DNA of 38,079 nt from Lachnospiraceae bacterium (lineage in GTDB: Bacteria; Bacillota; Clostridia; Lachnospirales; Lachnospiraceae): contig SVDH01000021.1 in NCBI GenBank assembly GCA_015057865.1, forward strand, positions 1 through 38,079, given 5' to 3'. The notes under the pieces were generated by a model. The model was not told where the DNA came from and ran no database searches. It was given only the letters and a program-made list of their open reading frames with translations. Below are positions 7,036-14,599 of the stretch, one piece after another. A program made the translations under genes and the position numbers. Within the stretch, counting starts at the first letter, position 1, and every line of letters begins with the position of its first letter.

Positions 7036-8343
7036 ATGAAGTATATCAGGCGGATCATTGATGAAGAAATAGACAGAAGGGTGCGTGCTTTCAACGCAAT
7101 TAATATTGTAGGGCCAAAGGGCTGTGGGAAAACCAGAACCGCGAAGGAAAGATGTTCGACTGTCATTGAATTTCAGGATGAAGAAAAAAGGGATGCCTAT
7201 TTATCAGTCGCAGAAACAGCACCGGCATTGCTTCTCAAAAATCCTAAACCGATATTGTTTGATGAGTGGCAGGATGCACCGAAAATATGGGGGACGATCA
7301 GAAAGGCATGCGACGATCATCCTGATGCAGCAGGGGAATACTATCTGACCGGTTCAACAGGAAAGAGACCGGATATTCCCCACACAGGAACAGGAAGAAT
7401 CTCTGAGATACAGTTGTATCCCATGACTCTTTATGAAACTGGTGAGTCAAATGGGTCTGTTTCATTATCAAAGTTATTTGAGGATGATCATTATTCGATC
7501 GATGGAGCTATCTCCAATGTAAATTTGGAGGATCTTTTTTTTGCCGTATGCAGAGGCGGATGGCCACGCTGTCTTTCCATCGAAGATCATGACGCAAAAC
7601 TGGAAATTGCCAGGGATTATTACCGTCAGATTTGCAATAGAGACATTAGCTCGATCGACGGGGTGAAAAGAAACAATGAGTGGACAAGAACGATACTGTG
7701 GTCCTATGCCAGGAATATGGCCACTTTGGCAAAAAAGAGCGTTATATATGCGGACATAAAGGCGACACAAAGCATCTCAGATCCCACGATTGCTTCCTAT
7801 ATCAGTGTACTTGAAAATTTGTTTGTTCTGAGAGACCTGGATGCCTGGACCCCGCAGCTTCGATCAAAAACAGCAATTCGATCCGGTAAAAAGCACATTT
7901 TTGTAGATCCATCTATCGGACTGGCGGCATTGGGCATTTCACCGGATTATTTCAATAATGATCTTGACCTGTTTGGCCATGCCTTTGAAAACCTCATCCT
8001 TCGGGATCTTCTTGTTTTTGCAGAAGCACAGGGTGCAAGAGTGATGCACTACAGGGATGATACAGGACTGGAAGCTGACGCGGTCTATCAACTAAGTGAT
8101 GGCCGATATGCGCTGATTGAGATCAAAACAGGAATGAACGCGGTTGCAGCGGCAGAAAAAGGGTTATTAAAGTTTAATCAACTGATAGATGCTCACAATG
8201 CGGAAGCGTTGAAAAATAAAGAGCATCCGGGAGTTATATATAGAAAACCGTCACTGTTGATCGTAATCTGTGCGAATGCTCCAATGGCATATACGACAGA
8301 AAATGGTGTGAAGGTTATTCCAGCCGGATGTCTTAGAAATTAA
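7036..8343 (+). CDS. AAA_14 ATPase with C-terminal DUF4143 (nuclease-like fold)
   Basis: The product is 435 residues from the ATG at 7036, which has GAGGGG about 10 bases upstream; an in-frame ATG at 7012 lacks a good site. Walker A is G-P-K-G-C-G-K-T (26-33), and D-E-W-Q-D-A-P (from 76) is the Walker B region typical of AAA_14. The C-terminal DUF4143 part carries a PD-(D/E)xK-like pattern: E346-A-D348 and E362-I-K364. The family is widespread in bacteria and archaea, often as lone genes on accessory DNA. Its role is unresolved; proposals for relatives include roles linked to DNA or defence. Here it separates the mobilization module from the signalling genes and converges on the response regulator with a 27-base gap. 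Confidence 0.85.
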   Translation: MKYIRRIIDEEIDRRVRAFNAINIVGPKGCGKTRTAKERCSTVIEFQDEEKRDAYLSVAETAPALLLKNPKPILFDEWQDAPKIWGTIRKACDDHPDAAGEYYLTGSTGKRPDIPHTGTGRISEIQLYPMTLYETGESNGSVSLSKLFEDDHYSIDGAISNVNLEDLFFAVCRGGWPRCLSIEDHDAKLEIARDYYRQICNRDISSIDGVKRNNEWTRTILWSYARNMATLAKKSVIYADIKATQSISDPTIASYISVLENLFVLRDLDAWTPQLRSKTAIRSGKKHIFVDPSIGLAALGISPDYFNNDLDLFGHAFENLILRDLLVFAEAQGARVMHYRDDTGLEADAVYQLSDGRYALIEIKTGMNAVAAAEKGLLKFNQLIDAHNAEALKNKEHPGVIYRKPSLLIVICANAPMAYTTENGVKVIPAGCLRN

Positions 8344-8370
8344 TGGTTTTGGCAGAAAGAATTGTATTTT

Positions 8371-9090
8371 TCATCCCCACCGCTCAAACCGTGCAGCGTA
8401 TTCCGCGAACCGCTTCTGCACGTCCGGTGCATATGACCGGCCGACCGGAACCGGTTTTGCAGATTGATCGGTCAGCACAAGCTCTGTACGGCTGACGCGC
8501 TCCACATTGACCATGTTTGCAATATAGGAGCGGTGCACACGGATAAAAGTTTTCGGCAGTCGCCCGATGATATCACTGATCGATATGTTTTCCGTGAAGA
8601 TATTGGTCCGCGTATGCAGCTTAACAGAATGCTTCTCGCTGATGATATACAAAATATCATCAAAAGGAAGCTGGATAATCGAGCCGCTGTTATCGGTAAA
8701 CGTATACATATGGCTGCGCTGTTCGTCAACGATCTCGTAAAGTGTTTTTGAGATCTTCTCCACTGTAATCGGCTTGACGATATAATTGATCGCATGATAC
8801 TGATAGCCTTCCAACGCAAATTCCGAATAAGCAGTCAGAAACAGGATATGACATCTTCTGCGCTCTGAACGGAGTCGGTTTGCGATCTCCATCCCGCTCA
8901 TCCCGTCCAGCTTGATATCAAGGATGATGAGGTCCTCTGTCTCATCTATTTTCTTTTCAAAATATTCTTCCCCGGATGAAAAGACTGTAATATCAGTCTT
9001 TTCAAAGGCCGTGTTTGCCCATTCGGTAAGAACATCCATCAGTTCCTGCGTTTCTTTTTTATTGTCTTCGATGATCGAGATTTTCAGCAT
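8371..9090 (-). CDS. LytTR-family response regulator (AgrA/LytR type)
   Basis: A 239-residue protein. The receiver domain (about 1-120) has the acidic pocket E8-D9, phospho-acceptor D58 in L-I-I-L-D-I-K-L-D-G, and K in Y-I-V-K-P-I. The LytTR DNA-binding domain (about 135-235) shows F-I-R-V-H-R-S-Y-I-A-N and V-P-V-G-R-S-Y, both typical. It is encoded downstream of the partner kinase. LytTR proteins bind pairs of 9-bp direct repeats 12-13 bases apart. Three such pairs lie in the intergenic region next to the kinase, so the importer genes at 11218 onward and a short transcript are its likely targets. Confidence 0.9.
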   Translation of the reverse strand: MLKISIIEDNKKETQELMDVLTEWANTAFEKTDITVFSSGEEYFEKKIDETEDLIILDIKLDGMSGMEIANRLRSERRRCHILFLTAYSEFALEGYQYHAINYIVKPITVEKISKTLYEIVDEQRSHMYTFTDNSGSIIQLPFDDILYIISEKHSVKLHTRTNIFTENISISDIIGRLPKTFIRVHRSYIANMVNVERVSRTELVLTDQSAKPVPVGRSYAPDVQKRFAEYAARFERWG

Positions 9091-9165
9091 AGCTTAGCTC
9101 CTGTTATTATTTTGCAATCTATTCCGTATCAGTTTTTCCATGCATCGTTATGTTTATCATTCGTA

Positions 9166-10575
9166 TCAGGATGGATCCTCATCTTCATCCGTGTCAGGAC
9201 ATGGATCTTCATTTCCATCTGCCTCCGGCAGCGGAAGCAGAATGTTGATCAAAAATCGTTTTCGTTCCGTCTCCGGAAGGATATTCACAAAACCATCCGC
9301 CTCGTCAACGATTGCCTGTATGGTTCGCAGACCGTTTCCATGCTCGGGCTCAGTCTTGACGGTCATAAAAGTGCCGTCAGCATCCTGCTTTGTAATCCCG
9401 TTATAGGTGTTTTCGCAGTGGATCAGGATCATTCCATGGTAGGGATGGATCGAAAGCGCGATCCGCGGGGTAAAGACGGCATCCTCATGCTTTGCAAGCA
9501 GACATGCTTCTATGGCGTTGTCAAGCAGGTTTGCCAGAAGAGAAGTCAGAGAAACATCGTCAATCGGAAAACGCTCCGGTGTGATGATCTTATGTGTAAA
9601 GGAAATCCCTTCTTTTGCGGCTCTTTGCATTCGTTCTGATACCACATAATCGATCGCGGTATTGCCGGTTGAGATCAGGTTGTGCAGTGTGCGCAGGGAA
9701 TCACCATAGTGATCGATGTAATCAAGCAGCTCATCCGCGTCGCCCTGCTGTGCCAGAGAGCGGATCACCTCCAGATGTCTTTGCGTATCATGCTTTACCT
9801 CACGCAGGCTTTCGTTTACTGTGATCAGATGTTCAAAGATCTTCTTATCCAGTGCGGCAGCCTGCAGCTGCTCAGAGAGAAGTTTGTTTTGCGCTCCCTG
9901 CCGCCCCAGAATCCAGCAGAAGATGATCATTGCAAAAGAAAGGATTAGAACCAGCAGAAAGACCACAGAAAGATTCCTAAGCATCCCGTGTATCGGTACG
10001 CCGCCCCAGACATACCTGGCCGACAGGATCAAAAGATACTGGGAAAACGCCAGAAAGAGCAGGAGCGCTATGACATACAGGAGCCGCTGCTTCATTTCCA
10101 GTACCAGATCCAACGCGCGGGAGCGCATGGATGCTGCAAGCAGGATCAGAATGACTGCGATGACAGGGATAAACAGCAGGGGCAGAGCCTGCGCATTCTG
10201 AAAATTGTATAGAATTGGTGTATGGAAAAGCGGCTGCGGAATCAGCATAATGGCAAGCATTGAGACCGCAGTGCACAGGAAAAACAGGACACTGACCATC
10301 AAAAGCCTGCCGGATGCAAACAACAGAATGCTGCAAAATGCCAGCGCAAAAAACCAGGCAGCCCAAATCAAAACGAAAGCCCGCATGAAAGAACCAGTAA
10401 CGTCATCGGCCGCAGATATACCAAACAGATTTGCAAAAGAAAAGCCGCAGGTGCACTGCATGATCAGAACCGCAGCGCAAAAAGATGCAGCAATGATGAT
10501 CACCAGGCGGAGCCAGCGGAATTTTCGTATGGAATTGTTTTGCTCCAAAAAGATATGGTTATCTGAATAAAACAT
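9166..10575 (-). CDS. AgrC-like sensor histidine kinase (GHKL)
   Basis: The product is 469 residues from the ATG at 10575 (GAAGGG upstream). A TTG five codons earlier is possible. About six to seven membrane segments occupy residues 20-230. The dimerization segment carries phospho-acceptor H262 in E-V-K-H-D-T-Q-R-H. The GHKL ATPase has L-L-D-N-A-I-E-A-C-L (N box) and E-H-G-N-G-L-R-T-I (G box). This is the arrangement of peptide-sensing AgrC-type kinases, but no agrB or recognisable agrD lies in the window, so the ligand may come from elsewhere or not be a peptide. The protein ends in an unusual acidic tail after residue 450 (rich in D and E). The gene is 75 bases upstream of the regulator on the same strand. 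Confidence 0.88.
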   Translation of the reverse strand: MFYSDNHIFLEQNNSIRKFRWLRLVIIIAASFCAAVLIMQCTCGFSFANLFGISAADDVTGSFMRAFVLIWAAWFFALAFCSILLFASGRLLMVSVLFFLCTAVSMLAIMLIPQPLFHTPILYNFQNAQALPLLFIPVIAVILILLAASMRSRALDLVLEMKQRLLYVIALLLFLAFSQYLLILSARYVWGGVPIHGMLRNLSVVFLLVLILSFAMIIFCWILGRQGAQNKLLSEQLQAAALDKKIFEHLITVNESLREVKHDTQRHLEVIRSLAQQGDADELLDYIDHYGDSLRTLHNLISTGNTAIDYVVSERMQRAAKEGISFTHKIITPERFPIDDVSLTSLLANLLDNAIEACLLAKHEDAVFTPRIALSIHPYHGMILIHCENTYNGITKQDADGTFMTVKTEPEHGNGLRTIQAIVDEADGFVNILPETERKRFLINILLPLPEADGNEDPCPDTDEDEDPS

Positions 10576-10655
10576 GAAAAAACCCTTCAAAACCGCTCAT
10601 AAATTCAGTCGATATAAGGGTATCATTTTCAAAAAGAAAAAGCAATTTCAAAGAA

Positions 10656-10688
10656 GTGTCGTTCGTGTGCTCTGGGGTGTCGTTCGTG
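10656..10688 (+). promoter_or_regulatory. LytTR-type binding site pair A
   Basis: GTGTCGTTCGTG occurs at 10656-10667 and again, identically, at 10677-10688: a 12-base direct repeat with a start-to-start distance of 21. The core CGTTCGT fits the published LytTR half-site [TA][AC][CA]GTTN[AG][TG] at seven of nine positions. The pair lies 81-113 bases upstream of the kinase start and about 36 bases before a TATACA box pointing rightward, so it could serve either direction. Confidence 0.65.
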
Positions 10689-10723
10689 CGCTGGGGTGGA
10701 AAAGTTGGAAAGGTGGAGGCAGA

Positions 10724-10904
10724 TATACAAAATACGTTTGGAACAGAGACAAATATGATATGTGATAGCAGGATGGAAAGGACTGGAAGTACAAAGAATA
10801 AGGGAACAAAAACCAAAATATGAAGCAGTAAAGTACAATAGTCATCATATAAGAAATAACACATTACCCCGGCAGGTCAGTAAAGACCCTGCCGGGATTT
10901 TTTT
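10724..10904 (+). ncRNA. Putative short LytTR-driven transcript ending in a strong terminator
   Basis: A TATACA box (10724-10729) follows binding pair A, with no good -35, as expected for an activated promoter. A strong terminator ends at 10904. The predicted RNA is about 165-175 nt. The only candidate reading frame in it is 22 codons (10755-10823) without a ribosome binding site, so a small RNA is more likely than a peptide. Promoter and RNA are predictions; only the boxes and hairpin are seen. Confidence 0.35.
10868..10904 (+). terminator. Strong intrinsic terminator upstream of the importer genes
   Basis: CCCGGCAGG (10868-10876) pairs perfectly with CCTGCCGGG (10888-10896) and is followed by A and seven T residues (10898-10904). 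No annotated plus-strand gene ends here, so it must end either the predicted short transcript or long read-through from the left. It insulates the importer promoter. Confidence 0.85.
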
Positions 10905-10962
10905 GCCCCAAATCTCCTGATCCGCCATACCGTTGGCATGACCTATAAAAATCATCGGATTG

Positions 10963-10993
10963 CCGTTCGTGCATCCAGAATTACCGTTCGTGC
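10963..10993 (+). promoter_or_regulatory. LytTR-type binding site pair B
   Basis: CCGTTCGTGC at 10963-10972 and 10984-10993, spacing 21. The second copy in context reads ACCGTTCGT, which fits all nine positions of the LytTR half-site pattern. It lies about 225-255 bases before the first binding-protein gene. Confidence 0.72.
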
Positions 10994-11025
10994 GCCGATA
11001 AAAAACGACGCAAAAATTTTTTGTG

Positions 11026-11056
11026 TTATTCGTGCTCTCTGGATTGCTATTCGTGC
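11026..11056 (+). promoter_or_regulatory. LytTR-type binding site pair C, with TATACA box downstream
   Basis: TTATTCGTGC (11026-11035) and CTATTCGTGC (11047-11056), again 21 bases apart and exactly 42 bases in phase with pair B. The spacer shares CTCTGG with pair A. A TATACA box at 11104-11109 without a clear -35 would start transcription near 11116, about 100 bases before the first binding-protein gene. The matches to the half-site are weaker than in pair B. Confidence 0.6.
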
Positions 11057-11217
11057 AAACCTATTGAAATCCCTTTTTCAATCCTTTAAAATCCCAAACA
11101 TAATATACAAAAACGAATAAAACTACACTAAATGCACAGAGTGGAATCAGGTTTTATCGGTTTTTGTGTTGCACAACTTGTAGTTTATTGAAAATAAAAA
11201 TGAAGGAGGGAAGAGAA

Positions 11218-12534
11218 TTGAAAATGAAACGACTTGCCGCATTTGCATTGGCAGGTGCAATGGTAATCGGTACATGCACGACGGCTTTTGCCTATGACAC
11301 GTATCAGGGGTATACAGAGGTCCAGGACGTTAATGATCCAGAAGATATCGTAACCGCAACAGCACATCGTGCTGCAGCACCGTTGATTGATATGCTGGGT
11401 GCAAATGCGACATCAGGATTTGGTATGTTGAATGGTAGTGCACCGGCAACACTTAGTGATGCGAATGACAGTCTGGGTATTCAAATTTGGGGAACAGCAA
11501 AGAACCAGGTAAGAGATCCGTATTATGCAAATTATTACTATAATTTCTATGCGGCGGCAAACAATCTGTCACAAACACCGAATGCATTAATTAACGATGA
11601 TAGGTCAGGTAGTCCGATCAATGCGGATCCGCAGACAACGTCTTTGTCAACAAGGCCGGATGTTGTAGTAGGGGTATCATCAAACAATAATCCAGAAGAT
11701 ATGCATGGATATGATTCACAGCTTAGCATAATTAATGCTGGATTAGATGAGAATGATGAAGACTATTACGCACCAACATTAGTTGCATATGACCCGAGAA
11801 CGCTTGATACAATGATAACTACTGTTTATAACACGGCGATAGCCATTTATGATGCTGGTGAATACCGTTATGGTGATCCAAGAGTGATTGCTGATAAATA
11901 CGAACAGTACGTTCAGGGTATTCAAGGATACATAGTGAAATATAAATCAAAGAAAACGGTCGCAATCGTATCAGGCTATGATTCAGAGACACATACATTT
12001 ACTGCCGTAGGTCAAGGAGCAGCAGCTACGACATCAAGCGATAGATTGGTAGAATGCACTTCAAAAATCTGTAACAATATTACTAACAGTGCGTCAGAAA
12101 GTGTCTCAGAAGCTACTGTAAATAATGCTAACTGGATTATTTCAGAAAATGCTGCTACTGATGCAAGTATTCAGGCATTGGTTTCAGCTGGGACAATTAC
12201 AAACACAAATATCCTGTACTCAACAGATAGGCCGGATACACTATATGGAATTACCATGAATTCTGTAGAAAATGCAATGGGACTCGCGTTCTTTGCAGCT
12301 AAGATTTATGGAAACGATAGTGATGCTACTGATCCGTTGAATGGATGGAATTTAATGCGCTATTTCTATTGCGTGTTCTGGCATGTAAACGATAACGAAC
12401 TTATTAGTAATACGGGTCTGTTGTATGACGCATTAAATAATGAATTTGCAATTCAGACTACAATTAATGTAACGAATCTCGAATCAAAACTTGCGGAAGG
12501 AGAATCCTACTACGATGCAAATCTTGCCAACTAG
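11218..12534 (+). CDS. Secreted substrate-binding-like protein, first of two
   Basis: The product is 438 residues from a TTG at 11218, 7 bases after AAGGAGGG; an ATG at 11224 gives the same mature protein. The signal peptide has a basic start, a hydrophobic core and an A-F-A cleavage site. There is no lipobox, no sorting signal and no C-terminal membrane segment, so it appears released or held by interaction. The segment A-A-A-P-L-I-D-M-L-G-A-N near the mature start matches A-A-A-P-L-V-E-M-V-G-G-S in the next gene. Together with T-R-P-D-V-V-V-G-V this points to the FecB/BtuF type of binding protein. The sequence is rich in N, D, T and Y, and the DNA is visibly more A/T-rich than the permease genes. 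The ligand cannot be inferred. Confidence 0.65.
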   Translation: MKMKRLAAFALAGAMVIGTCTTAFAYDTYQGYTEVQDVNDPEDIVTATAHRAAAPLIDMLGANATSGFGMLNGSAPATLSDANDSLGIQIWGTAKNQVRDPYYANYYYNFYAAANNLSQTPNALINDDRSGSPINADPQTTSLSTRPDVVVGVSSNNNPEDMHGYDSQLSIINAGLDENDEDYYAPTLVAYDPRTLDTMITTVYNTAIAIYDAGEYRYGDPRVIADKYEQYVQGIQGYIVKYKSKKTVAIVSGYDSETHTFTAVGQGAAATTSSDRLVECTSKICNNITNSASESVSEATVNNANWIISENAATDASIQALVSAGTITNTNILYSTDRPDTLYGITMNSVENAMGLAFFAAKIYGNDSDATDPLNGWNLMRYFYCVFWHVNDNELISNTGLLYDALNNEFAIQTTINVTNLESKLAEGESYYDANLAN

Positions 12535-12559
12535 TTAACTGCGAAACTGGAGTTGACTT

Positions 12560-14557
12560 ATGGATAAGATTGAAAAAAAAATAAAAAGCTTACTTATTCT
12601 AAGTTTATGCATTCTGATGATGGTCTGCATGATGACTGGTTGTAGACAAAGCCCGGCATTGGTAGATAATATCTATACCAAAGATGCTACAGAGGTTGAT
12701 CCGGAACAATTAGTGTCATCTGCAGACCAATCAGATGAAACGGATGACTTAGAGACAGTACAGGATCAGGAAAACAAACAGGATAATCAGGAACAGGCAA
12801 AAACGGCGGCTGTTCAGAATGATCAGTTTAGCGATCAGAATCAAACAAAGAACGTACAGGGTTCAAAAAATAATAATAGTTCGCAGGCTTCATCAGGAGA
12901 AACATCCGATAATGATCAGGCTCAAACAGGAGCGGCTGATGGGAGCAAAACCGATGGCTCTGGAGGCGTGAACGAAGGTGTTGGAACAGGTGGTGAAGGC
13001 CAGAATACTGATGGCACAGGAACTGGAGAAACTATTCCGGATACTATTCCTGATGAACCGATTGAAAACAGTGAATCTGAAACTGACAATCCGGAAACCG
13101 ATCAAAGTGGTGCGTCAGATCAGGCTGGTGAAGGAGACAATTCTCAGGAATCAGGCGGGAATGGAAACGAAACTCCTTCTAAGTGGAATCTGCCAAGAAA
13201 GGCTGTTAGAGATGCTTCTGACACAGAGTGGAATATACCAAGAGATGTTTACACGGTTACCGCAGTGGGTGCCGCGGCGCCGCTTGTTGAGATGGTCGGT
13301 GGATCCGGACGTCTGATGGCGTCATCAGCAAGTTTTACACAGGGGGCATTAGCAAATAGTATTTGTCAGGATGTGATAAATGGAAATGTTCTAACATGGT
13401 GGGACGGGGATGGATCGGAACCGCTTAGTGAGAACAATTTTCAGGCATTAATGGCCGCGTCTCCGGATGTGTGTTTTGTTGTAGGCGGTCAGACTACATT
13501 TACTACAGAGCAATTAACTGCATTACAGGAAGCTGGAATAGGATATGTTCCTTTGCCTGAATTGAATTCTCTTGAAAACATTAAGTCGGCTGTGAATATC
13601 GTGGCGGCTACTCTCGAGACAAATGAAACGACACATGAACAGGCGAAAAGCATAGCAAGAGAGTACTCTGATTGGGTAGATCATATCATATCAGAAGTTA
13701 ATACCGATACTGTATCTGGCACGATGGTGATTTCTGGTTGGGACGCTTCTGCTAAGATTAGATCATACGCTGAAACGGGTATGACCGATATTGAAACAAT
13801 AAGCTTTCTCCCGGATGTATCTATTTTGGATTATCCACGAGCGGATGGATATCTGACAGTAGATCGACAAACCACAGGTATCGCTGTTGGGTGGGCTAGT
13901 GAAATGTTTAATCATACTCCTTGCGCTCAATTACTTGGTTGTTCTGGTGTTATGGTTGTTGGAAACAGACAGGATACTGGATATGTTCCATTTGTCTCTG
14001 GAAGTGAGGGAAAATACCAATATTATATTCCGACTTACGTACCCTTTTCTCCAATGAGCGGAGAGGAAGGATTTGGTCTATTCCTTTATGCTGGTGGAGA
14101 AGTAAATCAGCTTGTGACGACATCTTGGTGGTATGATGGCTATACGCCGATGTTGTATATTGGTCAAGGACGATCTGATCCGTATATACGTTTGGGAGAT
14201 CCGGAATTTAAAACAGTTATAGCTGAAAGCCAGGAGGCAAAGACAGCTATTGAATCCAGCTCCTTATGGCGATATTACACAAATGAAGAGTATGGGGCTA
14301 AATCAAACAGGCCCAGACAGACACTTAGCCTTGATAGATATACCATAAGTATCAAAGGTCCATATAATATTTACATTAATCCAATTGGATTTAATTCCTG
14401 GTTATATGGTGGAGTGGATAGTCCTCTTGAAGCGGTATGGGCTGCGTGTAAAATATCCGGTACTGTTTCGGAAAGTAAGCTAAAAAGTGAAGTAGAAGGA
14501 TTCTATGAAGAGTTTTTTGGTGTAACTCCAAATTACAATTCAATTATTACGCAATAA
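12560..14557 (+). CDS. Substrate-binding lipoprotein with a long tether (FecB/BtuF type)
   Basis: This 665-residue lipoprotein has a hydrophobic signal and lipobox M-T-G-C28. Residues about 35-210 are a low-complexity linker rich in Q, N, D, S, G, T and E. From about 225 a periplasmic-binding fold begins (V-T-A-V-G-A-A-A-P-L-V-E-M-V-G), with A-S-P-D-V-C-F-V-V-G-G-Q, a long helical segment, and a family-like end (S-P-L-E-A-V-W-A-A, then E-G-F-Y-E-E-F-F-G). The binding part is about 440 residues, longer than the usual 300-380, with an extra aromatic-rich stretch near 470-560. CTGGAG lies 7 bases before the ATG, and the gene follows its paralogue by 25 bases. It is the likely docking partner of the permeases downstream. 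The tether would let it reach through the cell wall. Confidence 0.8.
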   Translation: MDKIEKKIKSLLILSLCILMMVCMMTGCRQSPALVDNIYTKDATEVDPEQLVSSADQSDETDDLETVQDQENKQDNQEQAKTAAVQNDQFSDQNQTKNVQGSKNNNSSQASSGETSDNDQAQTGAADGSKTDGSGGVNEGVGTGGEGQNTDGTGTGETIPDTIPDEPIENSESETDNPETDQSGASDQAGEGDNSQESGGNGNETPSKWNLPRKAVRDASDTEWNIPRDVYTVTAVGAAAPLVEMVGGSGRLMASSASFTQGALANSICQDVINGNVLTWWDGDGSEPLSENNFQALMAASPDVCFVVGGQTTFTTEQLTALQEAGIGYVPLPELNSLENIKSAVNIVAATLETNETTHEQAKSIAREYSDWVDHIISEVNTDTVSGTMVISGWDASAKIRSYAETGMTDIETISFLPDVSILDYPRADGYLTVDRQTTGIAVGWASEMFNHTPCAQLLGCSGVMVVGNRQDTGYVPFVSGSEGKYQYYIPTYVPFSPMSGEEGFGLFLYAGGEVNQLVTTSWWYDGYTPMLYIGQGRSDPYIRLGDPEFKTVIAESQEAKTAIESSSLWRYYTNEEYGAKSNRPRQTLSLDRYTISIKGPYNIYINPIGFNSWLYGGVDSPLEAVWAACKISGTVSESKLKSEVEGFYEEFFGVTPNYNSIITQ

Positions 14558-14560
14558 CAG

Positions 14561-14590
14561 ATGGAAGCCGTTACAATAAACGGCTTCCAT
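14561..14590 (+). terminator. Perfect 12-bp hairpin between binding-protein and permease genes
   Basis: ATGGAAGCCGTT (14561-14572) pairs perfectly with AACGGCTTCCAT (14579-14590) around ACAATA. It starts 3 bases after the lipoprotein stop codon and is followed by TTATTG rather than a clean T-run. It may be a leaky terminator or an mRNA-stabilising hairpin that lets binding proteins be made in excess over permeases. Confidence 0.6.
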
Positions 14591-14599
14591 TTATTGTAT

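Noticed and set aside
10629-10864. Minus-strand frames upstream of the kinase that might encode an AgrD-like peptide or AgrB
   Set aside because: They run through the LytTR sites, lack ribosome sites, and show neither the AgrB motifs nor an AgrD-type core with a conserved acidic C-terminal region.
10938-11120. A 60-codon plus-strand reading frame with a repeated R-I-(A/T)-V-R-A pattern
   Set aside because: The peptide repeat is created by the 21-bp-phased LytTR sites (21 bases is seven codons). There is no ribosome binding site, and it lies in the control region.
11057-11217. Cobalamin or other riboswitch upstream of the FecCD-type import genes
   Set aside because: The leader is only about 100 bases, A/T-rich, and I see no B12-box or comparable conserved fold.
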